Assembly (NCBI GenBank): GCA_024036415.1
Contig: JAMWET010001064.1
Coordinates: 360,001-424,000 of the forward strand
DNA length: 64,000 bases
Direction: 5' to 3'
From: Prochilodus magdalenae
Lineage: Eukaryota > Chordata > Actinopteri > Characiformes > Prochilodontidae
The translations under genes were made by a program, and so were the position numbers. A model generated the notes under the pieces. The model had not been told where the DNA came from, searched no databases, and worked only from the letters and a program-made list of their open reading frames with translations. Below, piece by piece: positions 1 through 10,903 of the stretch (its first letter is position 1; the number at the start of each line of letters is the position of its first letter).

Positions 1-645
1 ATTGCTGCAAGCCATAAGGACCCCTAACACCCCACCCACTATTCTATAAACTTCAGTATCACTTCAGTAGATGCACAGTATTTACTGACATAACCCAGCT
101 CATGGTGGGACATCAGGGTGGAGCAGATTGGCAGGAAGGACCACCACGGTCACCACAAGCCTAGGCATGATGGTGTTTTGTACTGAACCATGCTTGTCAA
201 TTGTGAATACAATGTATACGAGATAAATGTTTCTGTTATTATGGCCACTGTTTCTTCATTTTGGCCAAATAATTCATTGGCTTGGTGGTCTGAGTGGCCA
301 GTGCAATTTTCCACATGTGTCTTTTCCCCACCCAAGCCAATTCCACCCCTCACGCCAGCCCCCCCGCCAAGGCAGTGGAGATCTAGCTGGGTGTCACTCA
401 GCATTAGCGGATGCTGCTGGACAGTCAGGTATACAGGATTGCCTTATTTGGGCTCATATGAGGCTGCCATAGCTTATTTCAGCTCGCCTGTCATGACAGC
501 AACGAGCTACAAGCGACTCAGCTCTCAGCCTGTCAACATCACCCCTCCACAAGCCCCCCATCCATGAAGCGGGTCAGGATGGAGAGAGAGCTTCAACTTC
601 AAGGGTCATATTGGCCAATCAAAATTACTTTCTATAAATAACTTT
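1..645. other. Unique noncoding sequence, possibly partly conserved
   Basis: I recognise no gene here. The part from about 260 to 560 is mixed-composition unique sequence that resembles the putative regulatory blocks seen later in the window. The open frames crossing it are short, overlap on both strands, and show no domain I know. Confidence 0.3.
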
Positions 646-1135
646 ATTACACTGTTCATCAGTAGCCAGGAACCACCCCAACCCCCAACCCCAGTTCACC
701 ACAGAGCAGGTAGTATGTGGGTGGTGGATCATTCTCAGCACTGCAGTAACACTGACGTGGTGGTGGTGTGTTAGTGTGTGTGGTGCTGGTGTGAGTGGAT
801 CAGACACAGCAGTGCTGCTGGAGTGTTTAAACACTGTGCCCACTCACTGTCCACTCTAATAGACACTCGTACCTTGCTGCTCCACAGAGCAGTGTTGGTC
901 ATCCTCTAGTCCCCCTTCATCAGTGGTCACAGGACACTGCCCACAGGATGCTGCCCCCAAGACACTGCCCTCTGGACACTGCCCTCTGGACACTGCCCTC
1001 AGGATGCTGCCCTCAGGATGCTGCCCTCAGGATGCTGCCCCCAAGACACTGCCCTCTGGACACTGCAGGTTGGATAGTTCTGGTTGGTTTACGATTCTGA
1101 GTCCAGCAGAACCTGCTCCTAAGCTCTATGAGCAG
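646..1135 (-). mobile_element. Interspersed DNA-transposon-like repeat, family C, copy 1
   Basis: The segment with 'gtgggtggtggatcattct' and 'tgagtggatcagacacagca' recurs at 14448-14745, 31985-32370 and 44283-44752, so it is an interspersed family. The copy at 14448 is bounded by inverted ends built around 'cagccataacattaaaac', which suggests a nonautonomous DNA transposon. I know this sequence type as common in fish genomes but cannot place its superfamily. Copy 1 is reversed relative to the copy at 14448 and has lost clear ends. Its distal half is distorted by the 12-bp repeat at 932-1067. Confidence 0.7.
932..1067. repeat. 12-bp minisatellite inside family C copy 1
   Basis: About eleven tandem 12-mers alternate among variants of ggacactgccct, aggatgctgccc and aagacactgccc. 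Other family C copies have only one to three equivalents of this motif (for example 'gggcagcgtcctgtgggcag' near 32090 on the opposite strand). The array therefore seems to have expanded locally within the element. Because 12 is divisible by 3 it stays open in frame, which gives a meaningless repetitive open frame. Confidence 0.9.
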
Positions 1136-1139
1136 ATTA

Positions 1140-1750
1140 TATAGCTAAAGGTTTGGACCATGTTTCTGTGCAGTATTATTATAAATATAGAGAAACTTAC
1201 ATATACACACAGAACTTGACGCATACACAAGCTTGTAGACCCAGAAAGGTCCATCCAACAATTTCCTATTGGGTCCATTTCCTTCTTTATTGATTTACGC
1301 AACAGAATGCACTATGGAATATTAAAGGGTGTTATAAAAAGCAGACCTGGTCCCCTGACCGAAAGGCCAAATCCCAAACGGAAATGCATATTACTGCTAC
1401 TGACGTAAAGCTTTGCTGACAATGTGCACAGTGCTACACTTAGCCAGCTAGATATCACGGGTGTGATATGAGTTATGTCAGTAATTATGCCTAACAGTAA
1501 TAACCATGTAATAACACCCAACCCCGGTGGCATTTCCACAGCTTATCCTCTCGTGACACGGTAACAAAGAATGCTGAAACTGGTTAAGCCCTTCTTAATG
1601 GATTAACAGATATGATTCATAAACTGCTAAATTAATCTTTGCCCTTCTTGGTAATTCTACTGTTGCAGTTTTGTAATGGTGGGGTTTAAGCTGTTGGATC
1701 AGGCAGATTATCAGTGCCCTCGTGTTCGGCTGCGGACCATGTGCAGTGTG
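1140..1750. other. Unique noncoding block, candidate regulatory sequence
   Basis: No gene is recognisable. From about 1290 to 1700 the sequence is non-repetitive and carries several ATTA/TAAT words and octamer-like 'atgcatatta'. That pattern is typical of vertebrate developmental enhancers, but it is only suggestive. Confidence 0.25.
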
Positions 1751-1753
1751 GAT

Positions 1754-1777
1754 TTTGTTGTTGTTGTTGTTGTTGTT
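1754..1777 (+). repeat. (TTG)n microsatellite
   Basis: An uninterrupted trinucleotide run of about eight units lies in unique sequence. Confidence 0.9.
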
Positions 1778-2427
1778 TACATATCGTTTGTTATTTACAC
1801 GTATGCCGTGTCAGATTTGGCTTAGAGAGCATGATAGAATCAGAAGGGTGCAGGAGTGTATTTCAGAGATTGTGATGGAGCAGTTTGATCTCTGCTAACT
1901 CAGTAGTGCTTTAATTTACAGAGTGGTTATAAGTATGTAATAACATGGTAATTATAATAATTATTATTATTATTATAAAATTTAATAATAATAATAACTA
2001 AATAATAAAAAATATTTATTTATTACTAAATAATATGTCAGAAATTGTAATGTGTGCTAACAAGGCCATTACGAACTGGTAAAATAATAGTAACAAGTTT
2101 AATTACCTAAAATTAACCTGCTTATTATATAGTTGCTAATGAACAATAAGGCAGAATAATAATTGAGTATACATGTATATAATATATAATGTTAGAGTTA
2201 TTAACCCTACATCAGTGAAGTGGTTCTGGTGTAATCATCTGGCTGTAAAACACTAATTTTAATCATTTTAATATTACTAACCTTTTCCTACCTGTTATGT
2301 AATTAAGACACGGTGTGAGTTACAGAGCCAAAAAAATACAAACAAACTTAGTTATTTCCTTCTTGTTTATTTTTTACTTCATGTCCCATCAGGCCATAAC
2401 GTCAGTTCAACATGATCTTGTGAGTCA
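1778..2427. other. AT-rich unique sequence with an (ATT)n run
   Basis: This is AT-rich noncoding DNA with a short (TTA)n run near 1957-1976 and many runs of A or T. No gene, RNA or recognisable transposon was found. Confidence 0.5.
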
Positions 2428-3089
2428 CATCCCTTATGAAGCGATAATATAGTGCAATATATTAAATAATACAATGTCATATATGGGAAACAAGTGCATA
2501 TATTTTGCATATATTTATATAGTGATAAATATATTACAATATATTGTATAATACATAAGGAATTGCTGCTTTTTATATATTGTATGTATGGTAGTATAAT
2601 ATATATTTACTTATATATTGTAATATATTTCATTTTATATGTAATAGACATCATATGTATTTCTCCATATGTGTTTGCATATATGATAATATATATAGTT
2701 TTATACATGTGAGAATATTTTCATACATACATGTGGCAATATACAGTATGAAAATATTCTCACATATATAAAGCTATATATATGACCATATATGCAAACA
2801 CATATGGAGAAATACATATGATTTATTCTGATTCTTATTATGATCTATTACTTATAAAATGAAATTTATTACACCATATAAATAAATATACTGTATATTA
2901 TACTACCATACATACAATATATGAAAAGCGGCAATTCCTTATGTACTATACAATATATTGTAATATATTTATCACTATATAAATATATGCAAAATATATG
3001 CACTTGTTTCCCATATGACATTATATTATTTAATATATTGCACTATATTTTCCAATACATTGCCATATATTATCGTTTCATAAGGGATG
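2428..3089. mobile_element. AT-rich foldback (palindromic) element with about 320-bp arms
   Basis: The left half (about 2428-2740) and right half (about 2750-3089) are near-perfect reverse complements. Both ends read 'catcccttatgaa', the left at 2428 and the right on the opposite strand. Inner landmarks such as 'gggaaacaagtgcatata', 'tatggagaaatacatatga' and 'tgtatgtatggtagtataat' occur once per arm in opposite orientation. The structure fits a foldback MITE. I see no transposase and no certain target-site duplication. The palindrome could form a hairpin hundreds of bases long in single-stranded form. Confidence 0.85.
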
Positions 3090-3789
3090 GAAGCAACCTA
3101 TAGACACGTACTGTTACCCAGAAGTAGATCTCTGCTCGCTTATCATACATACAGAACTGTAAAATAAGCAGGACTGGAAGGACCATCATCAGCAGCAGCT
3201 TCTTTTCGCAGTGAGGAGCTTCTTGAACAGCTGCACATACTTTCAGACCCATAGCATTGAGATTGGTTTACAGATTAAGGAGTGGATATTGATGTTCCCC
3301 TCGCTTTCTCAAAAACGTTGAAGTTTTAAGTGATGTTTATCTGACCGGGCCAGTGTTAACAGCCTAACAGGTCTTCCAGGTGGTTGTTAGAGGAGGCCAA
3401 TTCTTCCATACGCAAGTGGATTACCTCCTAATCCCTGCAGAAACATCCCCTGCAAAATGAATAACCATCAACCATGAGATCATGAGATGTTATTCCTATA
3501 TCATGGTAGCATGTGTAGGGCCTTTTGTGGTTCGGGGGCCCTAGTGGGCAGGATATACCAAACATATAGCGAGAAACAGCTCTGCCACCATGACATAGTA
3601 AGAGACGAAGCGTACAGGAAGGTGTTTCTGATTTTGAGGAAAGGACGTTCTGGAATAATTCTTTGCCGCACTTCTTATGAATGTGTTTACAGGAACCTTT
3701 CGGGAGGTTCTAGGGTTTGAGCCTTGGAGTCTCCAGACATGAATAAGTGCTTCCTTTCCATTATTTCTTCTCAACCTTGGAGGGACATT
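3090..3789. other. Unique noncoding sequence
   Basis: No gene, RNA or repeat is recognisable. Two overlapping open frames of 77 codons on opposite strands at 3487-3774 have no domain I know and no splice context I would trust. Confidence 0.4.
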
Positions 3790-4260
3790 GAGCCTGTTCC
3801 GCTACCTTGCAGTCAAACGGGAAATGCATACTGTCAAGCCATGAGCTAAAATCCGAACTGAGAGGCTTCCGAAGCGTGTTAAAAGTCGCCGCTGCTTTGT
3901 TCGCACGGAAGGGGCATTATGACGGCGGTCGGGCCACACCGCTGACGGGTGGAAACGTCGAGGGTGTCTCTCGTCTCCTGTCAGGGCTTCTGGGTAATAA
4001 CGCGCCTGGGTGTCTGGCAGCAGACGGAGCGAGTGCAGGATGAGGGCGGGCGGGAGGGGGAAAAAAAAAACCCACACACAACAACGACAACAAAAACAAC
4101 AACAAAACAACGGCAGAGGAGACGGAAAATGTGGGCTCGCGAACAAAGGCGCTACGCTAGCGCTAAGATTGCTTGCCTCTGGGGTCAGTTGTGATTTCAC
4201 GTAAGAGGGTAATGTTTTGATTGTCACAGATTATACGCTGCTCTCAGCCTGGTGACAGTT
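3790..4260. other. CpG-containing unique block, candidate conserved element
   Basis: Non-repetitive sequence with more CpG than its surroundings (for example 'gacggcggtcgggcc') runs to about 4050. It is followed by an A-rich 'acaacaaaaacaacaac' stretch at 4075-4125. Overlapping open frames on both strands look incidental. Confidence 0.3.
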
Positions 4261-4270
4261 GCTGGAATAG

Positions 4271-4271
<1 letters not shown>

Positions 4272-4314
<43 letters not shown>

Positions 4315-4338
4315 TTGAGTGAGAGAGAGGGAGAGAGA
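4272..4338 (+). repeat. (GA)n microsatellite
   Basis: A pure GA run of about 40 bp is followed by an imperfect GA-rich tail. It produces spurious Arg-Glu repeat frames on one strand and Ser-Leu frames on the other. Confidence 0.95.
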
Positions 4339-4439
4339 AGAAACAGAGAGCAAGCAAACAACGCATCAAGCAAAAGAAGAGAAAAAAAGGGAGGAGGTGT
4401 TGGATTGATTTTCTTCTTTCTCTGGCATGAAAAGGTCAC

Positions 4440-4860
4440 TTTGATCAATGCCGCATAATTGGGACTGTATTAGGATCATATTGGGTCATTTTACTGTTTA
4501 ATGATGAAATATTAAATATTGGGCGGCTAAGATTGCAGTCATTAGCGAGCACTTTCAATTATGGCCCTTTAATTAATTTGAACCTGACCCAAAATCCAAT
4601 ACTTGCACGTAGACAGACATAAAGGCACTCTCCTCCAAACCACAGCCACTAGGTCCATCGGATCCATTTACGGCCTGATTGACAAGCATAGAGCTGTGGT
4701 CGCGTTCCAAAGGCGAAGGGGGCTAAAAATACCCTCCCCCGTCTTTGTTTGGGCTGATTCTGTCAGGGTTCGGTTTCAAGAGAGAGCACACTGCACAGGT
4801 AATGCTGCTGATCTGGGTTTAAGCCAGTAAAACATTTTTAAATAGGAGTAAAAGACTGCA
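4440..4860. other. Candidate conserved noncoding element
   Basis: Unique sequence with dense homeodomain-like words ('tttaattaattt', 'gcagtcattagcgagc') and few low-complexity runs. The appearance matches deeply conserved developmental enhancers. Alignment to other fish genomes would decide. Confidence 0.35.
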
Positions 4861-6007
4861 GGGAATTCTCCAAACTGCTAACAATGCTAATGCCCAATGA
4901 ATTAATTAATGCTAGCTAGGGACAAAGCCTTATGAAGTAAATACTGGCTAGTAACTGTTAGCTAACTGCTCCACCATTTGGCCTTTGTTTAACCACAAGA
5001 AATGATCTTAGTGAAAATGATAACGCTCCTTTTAAAAAGTGAAAGCTAGCATGAGATAGATGGCTTTACCAAATACCAGCTATGTTGGAGCTACTGCTTA
5101 GCTGCTAGCCAATGAGCACCCTTGCCAGATTTCCTTCTGAGTTAGCTGTGTTCACATTCCAGAGTGTAACTGGAAGATAATTTATCGAAAATGATAACAC
5201 TGCTAATAATGAGCGAAAGCTATAGCATGAACTATAGTTGACAATACTGAAGTGAGTACTAGCTATCTCAGAGCCTTGTTAGCTGTTAGCAAATCAGTCC
5301 TTACCAAAATTTCAGTCAGTGTTAGCCCAATTAGCAATCCAGAGATTTTTTATTTGGGTTTCGTTTAATAAGATAGACCAATATTTGCTCAGTGTTGGTA
5401 CCAACAGCATTCTAAAGTATTGTTTAACCAAAAGAAATGTTTACAGAAATTATAATGTTGCTAGTAATGAGTGAAAGGTAGCATGAATATCATCTGTTAG
5501 CTGCTAACAAATTAGCTCTCACCAAAGATCCCTCAGTATTAGACACAATAACATTTATTTTATTTTACCAGAGAAAAATCCCTGATAGCAGGGCGATAGC
5601 AGACTACTGAAACCCACAAACAGCGAAGATGGTGGTCCACTGGTGTTTTGCACAGCGTTTTCTGGACATCTAGCCAATTAATCGCTTCACTTTTCTGTCA
5701 ATTCTTCCTTCATTTCTTACTTTTGTCATCCTGAAAATTAGCTTAGTACTAAATTTAAGTGGCAGCAACAACATTTTCAGCTAAATATTGCATTATGTTT
5801 CTCTTAGCTGTTTATAATATTTGTCTACTTAGTCTATTTTCTAAAATTAAAGGCTGTAGACATTTAAAATCAGTTGGCAGGTTCAACGCTAGTTAGATTT
5901 TGCTTGCAGGATAATAACCTGGAAGGTCAGAGGGTGGGCCAGTAGTTTTAAATAGTCAGTGGGGTTAGCAGTGGGGAGTAGTATTTCCCCTTTTTTTGGG
6001 ATATTTA

Positions 6008-6621
6008 CAGTGGCTGAAAAGTGCAGAACAAATTTACAATTGAAAAAATTAATTACAAAACTGAATGCAAAATTACAAATGAAAAAATTACATTAAAGAA
6101 AATAATATTATATTCAAGAAACCAAAATTACAACAGTTAAAAAAATATTTACAAGACAGAAAACATAGACAAAGAAAACAAAACAAAGAAGCAAACAGGT
6201 GATGTCTAAACCACATGGAGTTGGAAATGTTAATGAAAGTAAGCGGGCTCTAATGCTAGCTGTAGTGGAGAACCAGCTGTTTATAACCAACTCCATGTGG
6301 TTTACAGTCGCCTGTTCATCTCTTCCGTCTCTTCTTTTACACTCTAAAGACCTTTCACAGGGAGAACAGAAGCGTGACTCTACCACTGTCAAACAGTTTG
6401 ATTGACAAGTGTCCGCAACAAGCCCTTCCTGTGTGTTGAACCCACCCTTTCCATCAGAATTTGCAGTTCCTAAAAGTGTTTTGGTACTGGTAAAAGTGTT
6501 TCACGTCTTGTAAATTAAATTTTTACTTTTGTAATTTTATTTTTGTTCTAAACTTGTTTTTGTTTTTGTCATTTTGTTTTTTCCGAAATGTTAATTAGTT
6601 TTGCACTTCTTGGCCACCGTT
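6008..6621. mobile_element. Foldback MITE with long inverted halves
   Basis: The ends are inverted: 'acagtggctgaaaagtgca' on the left and 'tgcacttcttggccaccgt' on the right. The centre has an 18-bp perfect stem pairing 6207-6224 with 6287-6304, within a longer imperfect stem. Between these, A-rich left and T-rich right halves roughly mirror each other. Similar 8-bp flanks (gatattta on the left, gatattag on the right) could be a decayed target duplication, which would fit a hAT-like element, but this is tentative. Confidence 0.75.
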
Positions 6622-6844
6622 GATATTAGCACATGTCTCTATAAATGCTAACACTGCTAATGATAAGTGAAGTCTAATGTGGCGTAGGATGTTTAAGAGG
6701 AAATGTTATCAATGAAAACAAAAAGAAATGAACACTGCTAATAATGGGTGAAGGCTAGCACTCAGTAACACAGTTAGATAGGTACTAGCTAACTCCCCCA
6801 ACTAGACCAACTTTAACTCAGTATTCAACACATTAGCTGCTAAT

Positions 6845-7095
6845 CAAATAAAGTCGAATCAAATTTATGTATATAGTGTTTTTTACAACTGATGTTGTCT
6901 CAAAGCAGCTTTACAGAAATTCAGTAATAATTGATTCATTAAGGAGAGAAAAGAAAAAGCCCCCGGTGAGCAAGCCGAAGACAACAGTGGCAAGGAAAGA
7001 CTCTCTCAAGTAGAAGGAAGAAACCTTGGGAGGAAGCAGACTCACACAGGGGGACCCATCCTTCTCTGGTCCAAACTACATTTTGAAATTGTAAC
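6845..7095 (-). mobile_element. Fish interspersed repeat 3' segment (reverse orientation)
   Basis: The reverse complement reads 'gaaggatgggtccccctgtg', then 'cttggcaaggtttcttcc'-type sequence, 'ccttgccactgttgtc' and a terminal 'gctgctttgagacaacatc'. The block at 28040-28400 is a forward partial copy with 'gaggaggatgggttgccctt' and 'cctctcgaggtttctttcg'. I recognise the family as abundant in otophysan fishes. Its class (LINE tail or SINE-like) is uncertain. Confidence 0.6.
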
Positions 7096-7429
7096 AAAAA
7101 AATTGAAAAAAGTAACATCAATAGAGTATCTAATTATGCTGATCTAGTCATAATGGTGACAATGAAGTTACTAATGCTAGACATATGCTTAAAGCTAGCA
7201 TGATCTAATGCGCTCTTTGAAAGTTAATACTAGCTATCTGTGAGCTTCTTCGTTAGCTGTTAGCTAATGGGGCCCTAACCAAATGTCTCTCATTCTTATC
7301 CTTGGTAGATGTTCCACTATCAAGGACGAAAGGATGTTAAAAACGTTGTAGTTATGGTGGGTCTAAGTCTTTGTGGGGGTCCTAGCTTGAACTAAAGAAT
7401 GAAAGTATGCAGAAATGCAGAAAGTCTTA

Positions 7430-8130
7430 GAAAACTTTTTCCCCTATTCGTTTTCTCAGCCCAAATCGGATCCCATGGTGCAAAATTAGTAACGCAGTTC
7501 ATCAAGTCGTGAAATGGCTTTGGAAGAAATATTCAATCACTGTCAACCTCAAATGCTTTTATTCTTATGAAGCCCTGCTTTCCCAAGCGTTGGCACTGCT
7601 TCGCTTACTTCGTGGTTTAATGTACTTTCTGAGGCTTCACCTACTTGAGGCCTCTCACTTGGTCAGTGCAGACAGGGCTAGGTCAGAGTCAACAGGGCAT
7701 CCAGAGGACAATGACCGGATGAAGGGGGGCAGGCAACGGACTAAAAGGCTTCTAACGATGTGCGTGGACTCGAGTTCCCATAATGACATGGGCTAGATTA
7801 ATTATGCTCGCAAAGGGTCATAATTATCCATGCGATCTCCATACCCCTGCACTCAGCTCATGAATCAATACAGGCACATTTCATCTCTGCTGCATTTATG
7901 CACATATTTGCTTCTTTATTTTCACCCCGTTTCTGGAAATGAGGCACAGGTTGACTCTTTAGCTTCTCTATTTTCGGTGCGTCTGAGTGCTTTGAAATGT
8001 ATCTGGCCCCAAGTCGAGACTTTGTAATAGTGCCATAGCTGGCAATTAAGCATAAACTATAATATAATATCTTGCAATTGCTAATTACATGGACCTATTA
8101 GACACAGACCCATTAGAGCGCTTGAAATAT
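7430..8130. other. Candidate conserved noncoding element
   Basis: About 700 bp of unique sequence with ATTA/TAAT words ('gattaattatgctcgcaa', 'gggtcataattatccatg'). It contains a 95-codon open frame (7509-7796) with no recognisable domain, and I do not call that a gene. The repeat-free character and motif density suggest a regulatory element. Confidence 0.35.
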
Positions 8131-8187
8131 GTGTCTAGACCCAATAGGTTCCGTCATCATTGCTATTTTTAATCTAATATGCTGGTG

Positions 8188-9702
8188 TCACTTGTATTGC
8201 TTGTATTGAGTTAGCAGTCTGACTCTATGGTGATTATGTATTTTTACTCAATATTCATAATAACAGAATCAAAATGATTGGAATATTTTTACTTCACAAA
8301 CTAAGCTGACCAGTATTTTTAAGGTTTGTATAGGGTAAAATGAACAGACAATAGTTGGCGCTAAGTATGGTTTTAATAAAAACATTGCCGAAATTCATAA
8401 AACAAAATATTTTTAGGGGGGCTAGAGTCAAAACTAAATTTTGTTGGGCTAAAAGTGAGACAGAATATTGTCTATACACTGTTGGATTCAGACAGAATTT
8501 GGTCAGCTACAGTCAGATTTAGACAGAATTCTCCATCTACAGAGAAAATTTTTTGAACTACAGTCGGGTTCAGGCAGAAATTTGTTTGCCACAGTCGAGT
8601 TCAGACTAAATTTTGCCAGCTACAGTCGGGTTCAGACTAAATTTTACCAGCTACTGTCGAGTTTAGACTAAAATTTGCCAGCTACAGTCGAGTTCGGACT
8701 AAATTTTGCCAGCTACAGTCAAGTTCAGACTAAATTTTGCCAGCTACAGTCGGGTTCAGACTAAATTTTGCCAGCTACAGTCGAGTTCAGACTAAATTTT
8801 GCCAGCTACAGTCGGGTTCAGACTAAATTTTGCCAGCTACTGTTGAGTTCAGACTAAATTTTGCCAGCTACAGTCGGGTTCAGACTAAATTTTGCCAGCT
8901 ACAGTCGGGTTCAGACTAAATTTTGGCAGCTAAAATTTGCCAGCTACAGTCGAGTTTAGACTAAAATTTGCCAGCTACAGTCGAGTTCGGCCTAAATTTT
9001 GCCAGCTACAGTCGAGTTCGGACTAAATTTTGCCAGCTACAGTCGGGTTCAGACTAAATTTTGGCAGCTAAAATTTGCCAGCTACAGTCGAGTTCGGACT
9101 AAATTTTGCCAGCTACAGTCGGGTCCAAACTGCATTTTGTTAGCCACACTTGGTGTACAGTCCAGCCCCATTCAGATTCAAACAGAACATTGTGTCGTTA
9201 CACTTGGTATGATCTAGATATCTTTTGGGGCTACAGTCAGATTCAGACAGAACAGAACTGGCTACAGTTAGGTAAATATTTTTAACCTGTTGGGTTGGGT
9301 TGGTTCAGGCCCTGTGAGTGCTCTATGGCCTATAATTAAGACACTTGTATTGCTGTAAGTTAGCAATCCGACTTAATGCTAATAATGTATTTTTACTCAA
9401 TATTAATAACAGAATAAATAGTTATTAACACTAATGCAATATATTTATATCACATAAAAGTTTATATGGGCAAAAATCAACAGAAAACTGCAGGTGCAGT
9501 TGATCAAAAGATGGCCAAATTCAGTTAAATAAATGTTTTTTTTTGAAGGCTATAATAAAGTTCAAAATAAATTGTGTTGGGCTAACAGTCAGATTTAGAC
9601 AGGACTGGCTACAGTTAAGTTAATATTCCTTACTGTTGGAATGAACTCTGGCTACACTTGGGTTCAGGCCCATTGAGAGCTCTATGGCCTATATTTAAGA
9701 CA
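8188..9702 (+). repeat. Diverged tandem segmental duplication
   Basis: Sequence starting 'cttgtattgagttagcagtc' at about 8198 reappears in diverged form at about 9350 with 'tatttttactcaatatt' in both. The boundary phrase 'ctctatggcctata' occurs near 9322 and 9681. Unit 1 (about 8190-9345) holds a large 31-bp array; unit 2 (about 9347-9702) has only degenerate traces near 9580-9680. The array therefore expanded mainly in one copy after duplication. Confidence 0.6.
8495..9270 (+). repeat. 31-bp minisatellite
   Basis: Tandem units read approximately 'agtcgggttcagactaaa' followed by 'ttttgccagctac'; successive starts such as 8711 and 8742 are 31 bp apart. The core (about 8590-9120) is well conserved, with a repeated variant 'ttggcagctaaaatttgcc' near 8930 and 9060 that shows block-wise duplication. 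Units decay toward both edges. Fragmentary open frames are by-products of the repeat. Confidence 0.93.
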
Positions 9703-9704
9703 GA

Positions 9705-10110
9705 GAACTAATCATCTGCATGGCAAGCCTCTTATGTCATATTTAGAGCTGGTCTTTGTTTGTGCCCCTTGTGCTTTCTTGATATGAATCAGACTCTTTG
9801 CTGTAAGAGGCTTAGGATTAAGCTGCTGCAGCTGCATGATACTGTATGACCCAGGTGGCCTCTCCTGTTTGCTTCTGTAATTCATACAGGGGTTATGATG
9901 GTATTTACGCACCACGAAACATAATCACACTCCTTGAGCATCTTCAGACTTTGCGAGGGTGTTTGTAAACAGTCCCACCTACACGTAAACATGTGTACAA
10001 GACGGATAACGCCTGCTTGCTTATTAATCAATGCTGTCCCAAGTGAAGGCATTAGTTGCTTAGTGATAAGGACAAATCAATGGAGTGACCTTTGCACTTT
10101 CATACTGTAG
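9705..10110. other. Candidate conserved noncoding element
   Basis: Unique sequence including 'gcttaggattaagctgctg' and 'gcttattaatcaatgctg'. It lacks repeats and has the composition of the other putative regulatory blocks. No gene was found. Confidence 0.3.
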
Positions 10111-10391
10111 ATGCTGAGCTTAGTTACAGAGGGTGGAGTTACCAACAACATCGCCTTCATATTGCCTCATACGCTTATATACTTGCATGCAAATATCTGA
10201 GTGCCACCTTTATATGAGATTGTTGGGCACTAATATGGAAGGCTCCCCTCTATAACAGCCTCCACCCAGACATAAGAGCATAAGCCAGGCCCTGAAGTTA
10301 GACAGGGATGCTTGACTGCATGGAAATCTCATAAATGTCAATATATGGATTTCAAATACACTATATTAGCATATATGGATATATAAGATTA

Positions 10392-10903
10392 TACACTCAT
10401 CATCAACAGACTAGAGCACAGATGGCTGCACCCAGAGGGAACTAACCAACAGGAATGAACCTTGGTGGGTGGGTTTGACACTGTGAGGCATGCAAATGAT
10501 TCAAGTTTCAGACTTGGCACCAGCAGGTCACCTTCAGTGACGAGTTCCACTTTTGTCCTGATGACCAAACGAATCTGTGTGTGGTGGCTTTGTGGTCAGT
10601 GCCAATATGAACTGTTTGCTGTCACGCATCATACGTCCTGAACGCCTGGTGTCACTTCACCTTCACCCCTACTGCACCATCTGCAGAAACTGTGTGAGAA
10701 TATTCAAGCTGCTGGGATGGATTATCACAGGACACCTTTAGGGACCTCTACACCTCCATACCGAGACGTCTGGCATGTTGGTTTAACAAACATGGAGGCT
10801 CAACGTCATACTGAGAGACACTACTTCTGTATGTGTAGCTCAATAAATATTGGCCATATCAGTCTAAATGTATCATCATAACTCCTTTGATGATGAGTGT
10901 GTA
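10392..10903 (+). mobile_element. Nonautonomous Tc1-like element, family A, copy 1 (both ends present)
   Basis: The inverted ends are 'tacactcatcatcaa' on the left and 'ttgatgatgagtgtgta' on the right, beside a TA target. The interior retains a decayed Tc1-type (DDE_3-like) transposase. A stretch equivalent to FSDES, the usual first-aspartate neighbourhood, lies at about 10536-10550. It is followed by a segment ending in a TPGV-like motif and then, abruptly, by the C-terminal part (AWDGLSQDTIRNLY-like). The middle of the catalytic domain is missing. Frameshifts and substitutions make it inactive. Related copies share the same join. Confidence 0.85.

Larger units (their letters stand above)
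4870..7310. repeat. Old diverged repeat field with gctagc/gctaac words
   Basis: Variants of the same 200-270 bp string recur, including 'aacactgctaataatgag', 'gaaagctagcatga', 'gtactagctatct' and 'gttagctgctaacaaat'. Examples lie near 4930-5120, 5180-5320, 5440-5540, 6640-6840 and 7150-7280. I interpret this as an ancient tandem or locally dispersed repeat. It is interrupted by a foldback element (6008-6621) and another interspersed repeat (6845-7095). No coding content is seen. Confidence 0.6.
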
